Shown: positions 37,642 through 46,290, numbered from the stretch's first letter. The stretch: DNA of 64,000 bases from Nocardia asteroides (GCF_021183625.1 NZ_CP089214.1:6200001-6264000), one strand, 5' to 3'. A program made the numbers and translations. Notes: a model not told the origin generated them from the letters alone.

Positions 37642-38927
37642 GCCTGCTCCAGTCGGTAGCGGGGGGTCAGGTCGGGGGTGGCGACACCGGGCGGCGCGGC
37701 GCAGAGCGCGGGCACCACGTCGAGCATGGCCTTGACCGAGATGTCGGTGACCGCCGACCAGTCGCCGCTGTGGGTCTCGTCGTCCAGCTCGTTGCGCATC
37801 TCGATCCGGGCCGGGCTGCCGTCCAGCGTGATCACGTGGCCGCCCGCCGGGCTGCGCGGATGGTCGGGGCCGAGGTGCGCGTTGCCGGGCCCGACGTGCC
37901 AGCACTCGGCATTGGTCATGAAGAGCCGGTCGCCGATGTACCCGCGGTAGCTCATGTGGATGGCGCCGACCGAGCCCGGCTCGATCACGCTGCCGCCCGC
38001 CTCGATCCGCACCCGGGCCGGCACCGGGTAGACGTGCCGCTCCACCCGCACCCGGTCGGCGCTCGCCCCGAACAGCGCGTGCCCGACGTTGGCGAGCACC
38101 GCGTCGAAGTAGAAGTGCTGCATGAGCGCGATGGCGTGGTCGGACCCGACCGCGCTCAGCGGCATGCCGAAGCCGAGGCTGGCGAGCCCGCCCCACATGC
38201 CCTCCGGCGCCGCCGACAGGTCGCCGACCTCGAGGAACCGCACCTCGCGCACCTCGTCCAGCAGCCCGGCGAGCCGCAGCAGCAGCTGCTCGACCATGAG
38301 CCCCGGGTGCAGCCCGGTGCCGTGCAGCGAGACCCCGCCCCGCAGGCAGGCCGCCTGCAGCCGGGCGCCGGAGGCCCGGCGCGGGATCGCCCGGTCGGCC
38401 ACCGGCCCGGCCAGCCGCTCCAGCACCGGCCGGGCCGGCCGCGCCGGGCCCGAATCGGCGACGCGCATGAGCGTTCTGAGCGCGGCGAGGGCATTCGGCA
38501 GCCGCGGCCCGAAGGCAGTGCCGGTGACCCGCATTCGTGAGACCGTGCCGAGCACGTCGAGCGCGGAGCGGGATTCGTCGAGCCAGGTCGGCATGGCCGG
38601 GTTGTGGTACGCGGCCGCCGACACCACGTTCTTCCCGGACTCCAGCAGCTCGAGCACGTCGGCGTCGGCGCCCTGCACCAGCGCGGGCGTGGTGGGGGTG
38701 TGCACCACGCAGTCCGCGTCGAGCGCGAGGATCTCCGCCTTCGAGGTGGTCGCGGCGACCCCCACCGGCGGCAGCCCGACCAGCTCGCCGATATCCGTTC
38801 CGTGCTTGTGCGGGCTGAACACCTTCACCCCGACGACCTCGAAATCCGGCGACTCCAGCGCGGTGCGCAGTGCCCGCCCGCCCATGTCGCCCGGCCCCCA
38901 GATGATGAGCCGATACGGACCCGTCAC
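37638..38927 (-). CDS. DapB-like/2,4-diaminopentanoate-dehydrogenase-like oxidoreductase (first of pair)
   Basis: A 429-aa NAD(P)-dependent oxidoreductase-like protein: LIIWGPGDMGGRAL at the Rossmann start, ADCVVHTPTTPAL, SGKNVVSAAAYHNPAMP, and a central GVSLHGTGLHPGLMVEQLLL resembling the catalytic GTGxHPG segment of the DapB-like family in actinobacteria. In such genomes these proteins often accompany steroid or carboxylic-acid catabolism. It is translationally coupled to the next gene. Confidence 0.65.
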   Translation of the reverse strand: MTGPYRLIIWGPGDMGGRALRTALESPDFEVVGVKVFSPHKHGTDIGELVGLPPVGVAATTSKAEILALDADCVVHTPTTPALVQGADADVLELLESGKNVVSAAAYHNPAMPTWLDESRSALDVLGTVSRMRVTGTAFGPRLPNALAALRTLMRVADSGPARPARPVLERLAGPVADRAIPRRASGARLQAACLRGGVSLHGTGLHPGLMVEQLLLRLAGLLDEVREVRFLEVGDLSAAPEGMWGGLASLGFGMPLSAVGSDHAIALMQHFYFDAVLANVGHALFGASADRVRVERHVYPVPARVRIEAGGSVIEPGSVGAIHMSYRGYIGDRLFMTNAECWHVGPGNAHLGPDHPRSPAGGHVITLDGSPARIEMRNELDDETHSGDWSAVTDISVKAMLDVVPALCAAPPGVATPDLTPRYRLEQA

Positions 38928-39015
38928 AACCGCCTCCTCGCCGTTCGCGGTATGTCTAACACGGCGACGGTGAGAAAGGTTGGCTTTTACTCTCTTATCT
39001 TCTCGCCGGGGCCGG

Positions 39016-39654
39016 TCAGGCCGGGGTGAAGGTCACCTCGAGCAGGTCGCGCAGCGCGGGGCGGCTCGCCGCTACCGGGCGGATCGCGCTCTGCGCGTGC
39101 CGGATCCGCCGGTCGTCGATGAGCAGCAGGGTGCCCGGCTCGTCCGGCGCCACGGTGCGCACCGGCGTTCCGTCGGCGGTGCTGAGGGTGGCTGCCCCGC
39201 CCTCGGCGTTGTCGCGGCTCACCAGCAGCTGCGCGGCCAGCGTGACGTCCAACCGGCGCGGGGTAGCGGCGGCGGTCTCGGTCGCGGCCAGTTCGCGGAG
39301 CGGGTGCGCCCGGACGTCCCAGAGCGTGGCGTCGTCGAGTTCGGCGGCGAACTCGAGCAGCAAACGGAGGAGCCCGGCGAGCAGCGGGTCGGTGGCGAAG
39401 GAGTCGGTGAGCGCGTCGGCCTGTGGTTCGCCGCCCTGGCGGTGCGCGAGCAGTTCGAAGGCACCGGTGAGCGAGACCTGGAAGTGGCCGCAGCGGTGCA
39501 GCGTCCTGCTGTGCACGCCGGTGCGGGTGCGGTCCACCCGCAGCTCCTCCCAGTGCTTGCGGAACCGGTCCCAGGTGCCGGGGCTCGCGCCGAGCCTGCG
39601 CGCGGTCTCGGCGGCGGGGAGCAGGTGCACGCCTGCGTCGGTGAGGTCGCTCAT
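39016..39654 (-). CDS. 2-oxoglutarate/Fe(II) dioxygenase-like protein with altered metal site
   Basis: A 212-aa protein resembling the 2OG-Fe dioxygenase family that includes bacterial isoleucine dioxygenases: LWDVRAHPLRELAATE, LLVSRDNAEGGAATLST, and LLLIDDRRIRHAQSAIRP align by eye in order. The family's HxD metal motif (HRDG) is replaced by PRRLD, while the distal histidine in IRHAQS remains. It may be inactive or have a changed role. It is divergent from an alpha/beta hydrolase gene, with two operators between. Confidence 0.6.
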   Translation of the reverse strand: MSDLTDAGVHLLPAAETARRLGASPGTWDRFRKHWEELRVDRTRTGVHSRTLHRCGHFQVSLTGAFELLAHRQGGEPQADALTDSFATDPLLAGLLRLLLEFAAELDDATLWDVRAHPLRELAATETAAATPRRLDVTLAAQLLVSRDNAEGGAATLSTADGTPVRTVAPDEPGTLLLIDDRRIRHAQSAIRPVAASRPALRDLLEVTFTPA

Positions 39655-39699
39655 GAGCGTCCAGTTTCCGGCAACCGGCGGGGCGTGGGCAATCTCTCC

Positions 39700-39726
39700 G
39701 CGTTCTTGACTCACGATCAAGAACGC
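39700..39726. promoter_or_regulatory. Operator 1 (TTCTTG-N9-CAAGAA)
   Basis: Perfect 10-bp arms GCGTTCTTGA and TCAAGAACGC with a 7-base spacer, in the divergent gap 39655-39765. The core TTCTTG-N9-CAAGAA is repeated 30 bp to the right. Confidence 0.75.
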
Positions 39727-39730
39727 TCTA

Positions 39731-39755
39731 TTTTCTTGGCTGTCACCCAAGAAAA
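39731..39755. promoter_or_regulatory. Operator 2 (TTCTTG-N9-CAAGAA)
   Basis: Perfect 9-bp arms TTTTCTTGG and CCAAGAAAA with a 7-base spacer, ending 10 bp before the hydrolase ATG. Same core and spacing as operator 1, centres 30 bp (about three helical turns) apart. It overlaps the likely ribosome-binding region. Confidence 0.75.
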
Positions 39756-39765
39756 AGGAGCCTCC

Positions 39766-40800
39766 ATGACCACAGCGCGGCGGGACATCACCTTCCGTTC
39801 CGGCACCGACGACTGCGCCGCCTGGCTCTACGGCGCCGAGCCGGAGGGCGCCCCGAAACCGCTGGTGATCATGGGGCACGGGCTGGGCGCGGTCAGGGAG
39901 ATGCGGCTCGACGCCTACGCCGAGCGGTTCGCCGCGCGCGGCTGGGCGGTGCTGGTCTTCGACTACCGGCACCTGGGCGCGAGCGGTGGCGAGCCGCGCC
40001 AGCTGCTCGACATCGGCCGCCAGCTCGCCGACTGGCACGCGGCGCTCGGCTACGCGCGCAGCCTGCCCGGCATCGATCGCGGGCGGATCGCGCTGTGGGG
40101 CAGCTCGTTCGGCGGCGGCCACGTACTGCGGATCGCGGCGGAGGACGGGGCGGTGGCCGCGGTGGTGGCGCAGTGCCCGTTCACCGACGGCCCGGCCTCG
40201 CTGCGGTCGCGGCTGCGGACCGGCTTCCCGAGCGCGCTGGCGCTCACCGCGGCCGGGCTGGTCGACGCGGTCGCCTCCCGGTTCGGCGCGCGCCCGGTGC
40301 TGGTGCCGATGGCGGGCGCCGCCTGGATGCCTGCCTTCCTGGTCTCGCCGGACACGCTGCCCGGCGCCTCCGCGCTGCTGCCCGCCGGAACCAGGGTCTC
40401 CGCGCGCGCCAGCGCCGCGCTGCGCAGACTGCCCCGGCTGCGCGCCCGGCTCGCCGACGTCCTGACGCTCAGCGACACCGGCGCGGGGTCGATCTGGGGC
40501 GTCCTGACCGGCCCGGACGGCGAGTTCACCGCCGCCAACGCGCTCTCCGCGCGGCTGGTGCTGCGGCTCCCGTTCTACCGCCCCGGCCGCGACCTGCGCC
40601 GCGGCACCACCCCGACCCTGCTCTGCGTCTGCGACGCCGACGTCGCCGCGCCCGCGGCCACCACCGAGCGGTACGCCGCCGGGCTGCCGCACGTCGAGGT
40701 GCGGAACTACCCGTGCGCGCACTTCGACATCTACGTCGGGCCTGCGTTCGAGCGCGCCGTCGCCGACCAGATCGACTTCCTGGCCGCGCGGCTCAGCTGA
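39766..40800 (+). CDS. Alpha/beta hydrolase (dienelactone hydrolase/peptidase-like)
   Basis: A 344-aa alpha/beta hydrolase with VIMGHGLGAVREMRLDAYAERFAARGWAVLVFDY, FDYRHLG, the elbow GSSFGGGHVLR, and a late CAHFDIYVG segment carrying the catalytic histidine. It belongs to the large group of actinobacterial hydrolases of the acetylxylan-esterase/dipeptidyl-peptidase style. Tightly placed operators suggest strong induction by a specific ligand. ATG at 39766 follows AAAAAGGAG. Its end overlaps the convergent TetR gene by 8 bp. Confidence 0.8.
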   Translation: MTTARRDITFRSGTDDCAAWLYGAEPEGAPKPLVIMGHGLGAVREMRLDAYAERFAARGWAVLVFDYRHLGASGGEPRQLLDIGRQLADWHAALGYARSLPGIDRGRIALWGSSFGGGHVLRIAAEDGAVAAVVAQCPFTDGPASLRSRLRTGFPSALALTAAGLVDAVASRFGARPVLVPMAGAAWMPAFLVSPDTLPGASALLPAGTRVSARASAALRRLPRLRARLADVLTLSDTGAGSIWGVLTGPDGEFTAANALSARLVLRLPFYRPGRDLRRGTTPTLLCVCDADVAAPAATTERYAAGLPHVEVRNYPCAHFDIYVGPAFERAVADQIDFLAARLS

Positions 40801-41347
40801 CCGCGCTGCCCTTCGCGCCGCGCAGCAGGGTCTCCAGCACCGCGCGCTTGCGCTCCGGCTCGACGGGGTGCATGAGCAACCCCTCCAGCACGTAGATCGC
40901 GATGGTGGTCACCTCGTCCACGCCGTCGTCCGGCACGCCGAGCCCGGCCAGCTCCAGCCGGAGCAGGGCGTCGGTGAGCGCGTGGAACCGCTCGTGCCAC
41001 TCCCGGATGCTCTCCGACTCCTTGCTGCGCGCGTGCACCGTGGTCACCAACCGGCTCAGCTGCTCCAGCTCGGTGAGCACCCAGAGCAGCCGGTCGGCCG
41101 GCTCGAGCAGGGTCAGCTCGCCGGAGCGCTCCAGCGCGTCGGCGAGCACCTCGTCCAGCACCGCGATCAGGATGCCGTCCTTGTCCCCGAAGTACCAGTA
41201 GACGGTGTTGGAGACGACGCCCGCGGCCCGCGCGATCCGGGTCATGGAGACCGCGTCGTAGCCGTCGTCGACGAAGAGGGTGCGCGCGGCGGTGACGATC
41301 TCCGCGCGCTTCTCCTCCCGATCCCGGGGGCGTCTGTTGCGCGGCAT
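40793..41347 (-). CDS. TetR-family repressor
   Basis: A 184-aa regulator with an N-terminal HTH: AEIVTAARTLFVDDGYDAVSMTRIARAAGVVSNTVYWYFGDKDGILIAVLDEVL. It is divergent from the hydrolase gene at 41445, with the 21-bp palindrome between, so autoregulation and control of that hydrolase are likely. It might also act on the upstream hydrolase operators. Confidence 0.85.
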   Translation of the reverse strand: MPRNRRPRDREEKRAEIVTAARTLFVDDGYDAVSMTRIARAAGVVSNTVYWYFGDKDGILIAVLDEVLADALERSGELTLLEPADRLLWVLTELEQLSRLVTTVHARSKESESIREWHERFHALTDALLRLELAGLGVPDDGVDEVTTIAIYVLEGLLMHPVEPERKRAVLETLLRGAKGSAVS

Positions 41348-41382
41348 GGCTCGATGCTAGCCGGATTCGTCCGCCGTCGTAG

Positions 41383-41403
41383 ACATACATTCGGAATGTA
41401 TGT
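41383..41403. promoter_or_regulatory. Perfect 21-bp palindrome, TetR operator
   Basis: Arms ACATACATTC and GAATGTATGT around a single G, 35 bp before the TetR start and 41 bp before the divergent hydrolase ATG. Length and symmetry fit a TetR-type operator. Confidence 0.8.
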
Positions 41404-41444
41404 AACTATCGAACGGACCGATCGCGGCGACGAAGGGACGGGCC

Positions 41445-42311
41445 ATGACGCACAGCGCGGCACTGGGGAAGCAGCACGAGATCGAGCTGCCCGGCGGCAG
41501 CATCCGCTACCACGAGACGGGGGAGGGCCCGCCGGTCGTGTTCGTGCACGGCCTGCTGGTCAACGCGAACCTGTGGCGCGGCGTCGTGCCCGCGATCGCG
41601 GCGGCGGGGTACCGCTGCATCGCCCCGGACTGGCCGCTCGGCGCGCACACCGTCCCGGTGCCGGAGGCGCACCTCTCACCGCCCGGCGTCGCCGACCTGA
41701 TCGCCGCCTTCCTGGAGCGGCTCGACCTCACCGACGTCACCCTGGTGGCGAACGACACCGGCGGCGCGATCACCCAGGTGCTGCTCGCCCGCGACCCCTC
41801 CCGGATCGGCCGGGTCGTGCTCGCCTCGGTGGACTGCTACAACCGCTTCCCGCCGCCGCCGTTCAACGCGCTCGCGGTGCTGGCCCGGGTGCCCGGCGCG
41901 GTGCGCGCCGTCACCGAGCTGGCGAAGTTCAGGGCGGTGCACCCGCTGCCGATCGCCTTCGGCTGGCTGGCCAAGCACCCGGTGCCGCCGGAGGTGGTCG
42001 ACGGCTACCTCGCGCCGAGCAGGCACTCCGCGGCCATCCGGGACGACGTGCGGCGCTTCCTGCTGACCGCGCGCAAGCGGCACACGCTGGCGGCGGCGCG
42101 CAGCTTCCCGCGGCTCACGCTGCCGGTGCTGGTGGTGTGGGCGCGGGAGGAGCGGCTCTTCCCGGTCGCGCTGGCCGAGCGGCTGGTGGCGGAGCTGCCG
42201 AACGCCACGCTCCGGCTGGTCGACGATTCCTACACCGCTATCCCGGAGGATCAGCCGGATTTGCTGAGCGCGCTGATCCTGGAGTTCACTCGGGAGCATG
42301 CCGCGCCGTAG
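41445..42311 (+). CDS. Haloalkane-dehalogenase-like alpha/beta hydrolase with changed histidine
   Basis: A 288-aa protein of the alpha/beta-hydrolase family. VVFVHGLLVNANLWR is the oxyanion region, VANDTGGAITQ shows Asp104 in the nucleophile position as in haloalkane dehalogenases, and LRLVDDSYTAIPEDQPD is the usual catalytic-histidine region, but Tyr263 replaces His. It may be a catalytically altered member or use another histidine. Controlled by the divergent TetR and its palindrome. Overlaps the next TetR gene by 14 bp. Confidence 0.75.
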   Translation: MTHSAALGKQHEIELPGGSIRYHETGEGPPVVFVHGLLVNANLWRGVVPAIAAAGYRCIAPDWPLGAHTVPVPEAHLSPPGVADLIAAFLERLDLTDVTLVANDTGGAITQVLLARDPSRIGRVVLASVDCYNRFPPPPFNALAVLARVPGAVRAVTELAKFRAVHPLPIAFGWLAKHPVPPEVVDGYLAPSRHSAAIRDDVRRFLLTARKRHTLAAARSFPRLTLPVLVVWAREERLFPVALAERLVAELPNATLRLVDDSYTAIPEDQPDLLSALILEFTREHAAP

Positions 42312-42903
42312 CCAGCTGGACCGCACCCGCAGTACCAGGGGGCGGCTGGAGGCGGCGGGGCGCGCGCTCTTCGCCGAGCACGGCTTCGGCGCCGTCACGG
42401 CCGAGCAGATCGTGGCGACGGCCGGGGTCACCCGCGGCGCCCTGCAGTACCACTACGGCGACAAGCGCGGCCTCTTCGTCGCGGTGCTCGAGCGGCTGGA
42501 GCAGGACAACACCGACGAGCTGGTCGCCGCCATCGCGGGCGCCCCGCCCTCGGCCGACCCGATGGTGGGGCTGCGCGCCGGGCTCGACGCCTTCCTGCGC
42601 ATCTGCCGCAGGCCGGAGATGGTGCGGATCGCGCTCTCCGACGCGCCGGCGGTGCTCGGCTGGGACGCCTGGCGCGAGCTGGAGGCGAAGTACGGTCTCG
42701 GCCTCGTCGTGCTGCAGCTGGAGGCGGCGCGCGGCACCGGCCTGCTCGCACCGGACGCGCCGGTGCGGATGCTGGCGCAGCTCGTGCTGAGCGCCGTCAC
42801 CGAGGCGGGCATGATCGTCGCGCACGCCGACGACCCCGGCACCGCGCACGACCAGGCGCTGGACGCCCTTGTCCTGCTCATGGCCGGGCTGCTCCGCGGC
42901 TGA
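42298..42903 (+). CDS. TetR-family regulator
   Basis: A 201-aa TetR regulator: GRLEAAGRALFAEHGFGAVTAEQIVATAGVTRGALQYHYGDKRGLFVAVLERL is the HTH; the rest is a helical ligand domain. The start lies inside the hydrolase gene (14-bp overlap), so it is co-expressed with it. No operator could be assigned to it. Confidence 0.85.
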   Translation: MPRRSQLDRTRSTRGRLEAAGRALFAEHGFGAVTAEQIVATAGVTRGALQYHYGDKRGLFVAVLERLEQDNTDELVAAIAGAPPSADPMVGLRAGLDAFLRICRRPEMVRIALSDAPAVLGWDAWRELEAKYGLGLVVLQLEAARGTGLLAPDAPVRMLAQLVLSAVTEAGMIVAHADDPGTAHDQALDALVLLMAGLLRG

Positions 42904-42946
42904 GCCCCACCTCGAAGCCCCATCCGGCCGGACTCAGCGGCTGTGC

Positions 42947-44785
42947 CTAGAAGGCCGCCTCGTCCAGCGCCATGATCTCGGTATCCAGCTCGGCCAGGAT
43001 GCCGCGCAGCGCCGAGAGTTCGGGCAGCACATTGCGCGCGAAGAACTGCGCGACCGCCACCTTGCCCGCGTAGAAGGCGCGGTCGGCGCCCTCGGCGCCC
43101 GCGTCCAGCGCGGCGACGGCGATGCCCGCCTGGTGCAGCAGCTGCCAGCCGATGAGCAGGTCGCCCACCGCGAGCAGGAACCGCACCGAGCCGAGCCCCA
43201 CCTTGTACAGCTCGGTCGAATCCTCCTGCGCGCCCATCAGATACCCGGTGAGCGAGGCGGCCGCCGCCTGCACGTCCGCCAGCGCGGTGGCGAGCAGCAC
43301 CCGCTCCCGCTTCAGCCTGCCGTTGCCCGCCCCGCTGTCCAGGGTCCGCTGGATCTGCGCCACCAGGTGCCCGAGCGCGGCGCCGCGGTCGCGGACGATC
43401 TTGCGGAAGAAGAAGTCCTGCGCCTGGATCGCGGTCGTTCCCTCGTACAGGGAATCGATCTTGGCGTCCCGGATGTACTGCTCGATCGGGTAGTCCTGCA
43501 GGTACCCCGAGCCGCCGAAGGTCTGTAGCGATTCGGTCAGGCACTGGTAGGCCCGCTCCGAGCCGACGCCCTTCACGATCGGCAGCAGCAGGTCGTTCAC
43601 CCGGGCCGCGGTCTCCGGGTCCGCGCCGGAGACCTGCTCGGCCAGCACCGGATCCTGGTGCGCCGCCGTGTAGAGGTAGATCGCGCGCAGCCCCTCGGCG
43701 TACGCCTTCTGCGTCATGAGCGCCCGCCGGATGTCCGGGTGGTGCACGATCGTCACCCGCGGCGCCGACTTGTCCGCCATCGTGGTGAGATCCGCGCCCT
43801 GGACGCGCTGCTTCGCGTACTCCAGCGCGTGCAGGTATCCGGTGGAGAGCGTGGCGATGGCCTTGGTGCCGACCATCATCCGCGCGTGCTCGATCACGTC
43901 GAACATCTGCGCGATGCCGTTGTGCACCTCGCCGACCAGCCAGCCCCGCGCCGGGACGCCGTGCCCGCCGAAGGTGATCTCGCAGGTGGTGGAGGCCTTG
44001 AGCCCCATCTTGTGCTCCAGCCCGGTGACGAAGACGCCGTTGCGCGCGCCGTTCTCGCCGGTGACCGGGTCGAAGTGGAACTGCGGGACGAAGAAGAGCG
44101 AGAGCCCCTTCGTGCCCGGCCCCGCGCCGTCCGGGCGGGCCAGCACCAGGTGCAGCATGTTCGGGAAGAGCACGCCGGAATCGCCGTTGCTGATGAAGCG
44201 CTTCACGCCCTCGATGTGCCAGGAGCCGTCCGCCTGGCGGATCGCCCTGGTCCGGCCGGCGCCGACATCCGAGCCTGCGTCCGGCTCGGTGAGCACCATG
44301 GTGCCGCCCCAGTTGGCGGCTGTGCCGAGCCGGGCCCAGCCGCGCTGCTCCTCGGTGCCGTTGGCGTACAGCACCGAGGCCATCTGCGCGCCCGCCATGC
44401 CGTAGAAGAAGGCGGCGGGCTGCGCGCCGAGGATCAGCTCGGCCGCGGCCCAGAACACCGCGCGCGGCACGCCGGGGCCGCCGAGCTCGGTGGGGAGCCC
44501 GAGCTGGTGCCAGCCGCCCGCGGTCATGGCGCGGAACGAGCGGACGAAGGCATCGGGCAGCGTGACGGTGTGCGTGGCCGGGTCGAAGACCGGCGGATTG
44601 CGGTCGGCCTCGGCGAAGGAGGCGCCGAGCGGCCCCTCCGCGAGCAGCCGCACCTGCTCCAGGAGCTCGGTGACGGTGTCGGCGTCCAGATCGCCGAAGG
44701 TCCCGGTCGCCAGCGCCCGCTCCAGCCCGAGCACCTCGAACAGAACGAACCGGAGATCGCGAACATTGCTCTTGAAGTGCGGCAT
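42947..44785 (-). CDS. fadE5: Acyl-CoA dehydrogenase, FadE5 type
   Basis: A 612-aa acyl-CoA dehydrogenase of the long (about 610 aa) mycobacterial FadE5 subgroup. It begins MPHFKSNVRDLRFVLFEVLGLERAL, shows DRNPPVFDP, GGTMVLTEPDAGSDVGAGRTRA (FAD contacts), HKMGLKASTTCEITFGG, and TESLQTFGGSGYLQDYPIEQYIRDAKIDSLYEGTTAIQ containing the catalytic glutamate near the C-terminal half. It does the first oxidation of beta-oxidation with FAD. ATG at 44785 matches the family N-terminus; an open frame reaches 44923 but is not used. Confidence 0.85.
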   Translation of the reverse strand: MPHFKSNVRDLRFVLFEVLGLERALATGTFGDLDADTVTELLEQVRLLAEGPLGASFAEADRNPPVFDPATHTVTLPDAFVRSFRAMTAGGWHQLGLPTELGGPGVPRAVFWAAAELILGAQPAAFFYGMAGAQMASVLYANGTEEQRGWARLGTAANWGGTMVLTEPDAGSDVGAGRTRAIRQADGSWHIEGVKRFISNGDSGVLFPNMLHLVLARPDGAGPGTKGLSLFFVPQFHFDPVTGENGARNGVFVTGLEHKMGLKASTTCEITFGGHGVPARGWLVGEVHNGIAQMFDVIEHARMMVGTKAIATLSTGYLHALEYAKQRVQGADLTTMADKSAPRVTIVHHPDIRRALMTQKAYAEGLRAIYLYTAAHQDPVLAEQVSGADPETAARVNDLLLPIVKGVGSERAYQCLTESLQTFGGSGYLQDYPIEQYIRDAKIDSLYEGTTAIQAQDFFFRKIVRDRGAALGHLVAQIQRTLDSGAGNGRLKRERVLLATALADVQAAAASLTGYLMGAQEDSTELYKVGLGSVRFLLAVGDLLIGWQLLHQAGIAVAALDAGAEGADRAFYAGKVAVAQFFARNVLPELSALRGILAELDTEIMALDEAAF

Positions 44786-44835
44786 GAGGCCCCCATCGAC
44801 ATCCGGACGCGCGAAAAGGGCGAATGATGTACTGC

Positions 44836-44867
44836 GGCAGTTATATTCGCCGACAGTTCCATTCGCC
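44836..44867. promoter_or_regulatory. Tandem 16-bp repeats upstream of fadE5
   Basis: GGCAGTTATATTCGCC (44836-44851) is followed at once by GACAGTTCCATTCGCC (44852-44867). GGCGAAT at 44819-44825 is a third, inverted, partial copy. They lie 50-80 bp before the leftward fadE5 start. Probable binding site for a fatty-acid-responsive regulator not found here. Confidence 0.55.
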
Positions 44868-44919
44868 CCGCTCATGATCGCACAAACCGGGTGGAAATGG
44901 TGGGTGACCCCGGTGGGCA

Positions 44920-46170
44920 TCACTCACTCTGCATGACCCATTGGCCTTTGCTGTCGCGCTTGGCGGCGTGCAGGCTGGTGTCCGCGGCATGCAGCAGGGA
45001 CTCGGCGTCGGCGTGCTCCAGCGGGGTGACAACGACGCCGATGCTGGCCGAGATGTCGAGCGGGACGTCGTCCACCACGATGGGCTCGGAGAGCGCCGTG
45101 AGCAGGCGATTCGCGACCTCCGCGACCTGGATCTCGTCGGCGGGCGGCGGGATGAGCGCGAGGAACTCGTCGCCGCCGAGCCGGCAGACGAAGCTGCCGT
45201 CGGGCTGCAGCGTCTCCGCGATCCGGTCGGCCACCGCGACCAGCACCCGGTCGCCGGCGCTGTGGCCGTAGAGGTCGTTGACCTGTTTGAAGTGGTCCAG
45301 ATCGGCGAAGCAGAGCCCGACCCGGTCGTCGTTGCCCGCGGTGGTGATCAGGTGCTCGATGTGCTCGAGCAGGTAGCGCCGGTTCGGCAGCCCGGTGAGC
45401 GAATCGTGCCTGGCCTGGTGGTGCAGCTCCTGTTGCAGCAGGTGCCGCTCGGTGACGTCGGCGCCGACCGCGAGCAGGTAGTCCGGCCTGCCGCCCGCGC
45501 CGCGCACGAAGGTGATGGCGAAGGCCATCCAGCCGACGCTGCCGTCGGCGCGCACCAGCCGCTGGTCCAGCGTGACGGTGCCCTCGCCGGTCGGCACCAG
45601 CTGCTCGTAGAGCAGGGTGCGGATGCGCTCCCGGTCGTCCGGGTGCGCGAAGTCGTAGACCGAGATGCCGCGCAGGTCGTTCGGCTTGGTGCCGATCATG
45701 TCGGCGAGCGCGCGGTTGGCCTCCAGCAGCACGCCGTCGGTGTCGCCGATGGCGATGGCGACGGCGGCGTTGTCGAAGAGCACCCGGAACCGGGTGTCCT
45801 GGTCGTCGTGCTCCTCGCCCGCCGCCCTCGAGCGGCTGCGCTGGACCTGGTGACCCTGCCCGAGCGCGGCCAGCAGCCCCGCGAGCCGGCGGTGCGCGTC
45901 CGGGTGCGGGCTGGCGTCGGCCAGCCCGTGCAGCACCTGGGCCGAGACCACCGGGACCCCGGGGTGGGTGAGGCCCGCGCCCCAGAGCGCGGCGCCGACC
46001 CGGGAGCCCGCGCTCGCGTCGAAGGTCTCGGCGACCAGCGCCTCCTCGAGCTGGGTGACCAGCCCGGGCAGCATCATCGGCCCGCCCGGCCCGCCACCGG
46101 GCGCGACACCACCGGTGGCCAGTGCCTGCCACCAGATCCGAGCCAGTGCGGCGCCGCCGCTGCCGTCCAC
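44920..46170 (-). CDS. PAS-GGDEF diguanylate cyclase
   Basis: A 416-aa signalling protein. Residues 1-120 form a helical domain of unknown kind (DAHRRLAGLLAALGQGHQ); about 125-245 is a PAS sensor with a PAC tail (FRVLFDNAAVAIAIGDTDGVLLEANRAL...FAHPDDRERI...LLAVGADVTER); about 250-416 is a cyclase domain with DLDHFKQVND and the intact active-site RLGGDEFLAL. It should make cyclic di-GMP. No EAL domain is present. GTG start. No membrane segment is seen. Confidence 0.85.
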   Translation of the reverse strand: MDGSGGAALARIWWQALATGGVAPGGGPGGPMMLPGLVTQLEEALVAETFDASAGSRVGAALWGAGLTHPGVPVVSAQVLHGLADASPHPDAHRRLAGLLAALGQGHQVQRSRSRAAGEEHDDQDTRFRVLFDNAAVAIAIGDTDGVLLEANRALADMIGTKPNDLRGISVYDFAHPDDRERIRTLLYEQLVPTGEGTVTLDQRLVRADGSVGWMAFAITFVRGAGGRPDYLLAVGADVTERHLLQQELHHQARHDSLTGLPNRRYLLEHIEHLITTAGNDDRVGLCFADLDHFKQVNDLYGHSAGDRVLVAVADRIAETLQPDGSFVCRLGGDEFLALIPPPADEIQVAEVANRLLTALSEPIVVDDVPLDISASIGVVVTPLEHADAESLLHAADTSLHAAKRDSKGQWVMQSE

Positions 46171-46290
46171 AACACCCCCGTCGATATGTCGCGTTTCCCG
46201 GACACCGGAGTGTGCCGGGAATGCTGCTGTGATTCTCCGACAATAGTCCCCCGGGGCCGAACCCAGGCAGCGCCTCGACCCCGCGGCCGG

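Noticed and set aside
42923..42932. TCCGGCCGGA palindrome between convergent genes
   Set aside because: No loop for a hairpin and too short to call a terminator.
44786..44923. 46-residue N-terminal extension of the acyl-CoA dehydrogenase
   Set aside because: The FadE5 family begins at MPHFKSNVRD; the extension would cover the tandem regulatory repeats.
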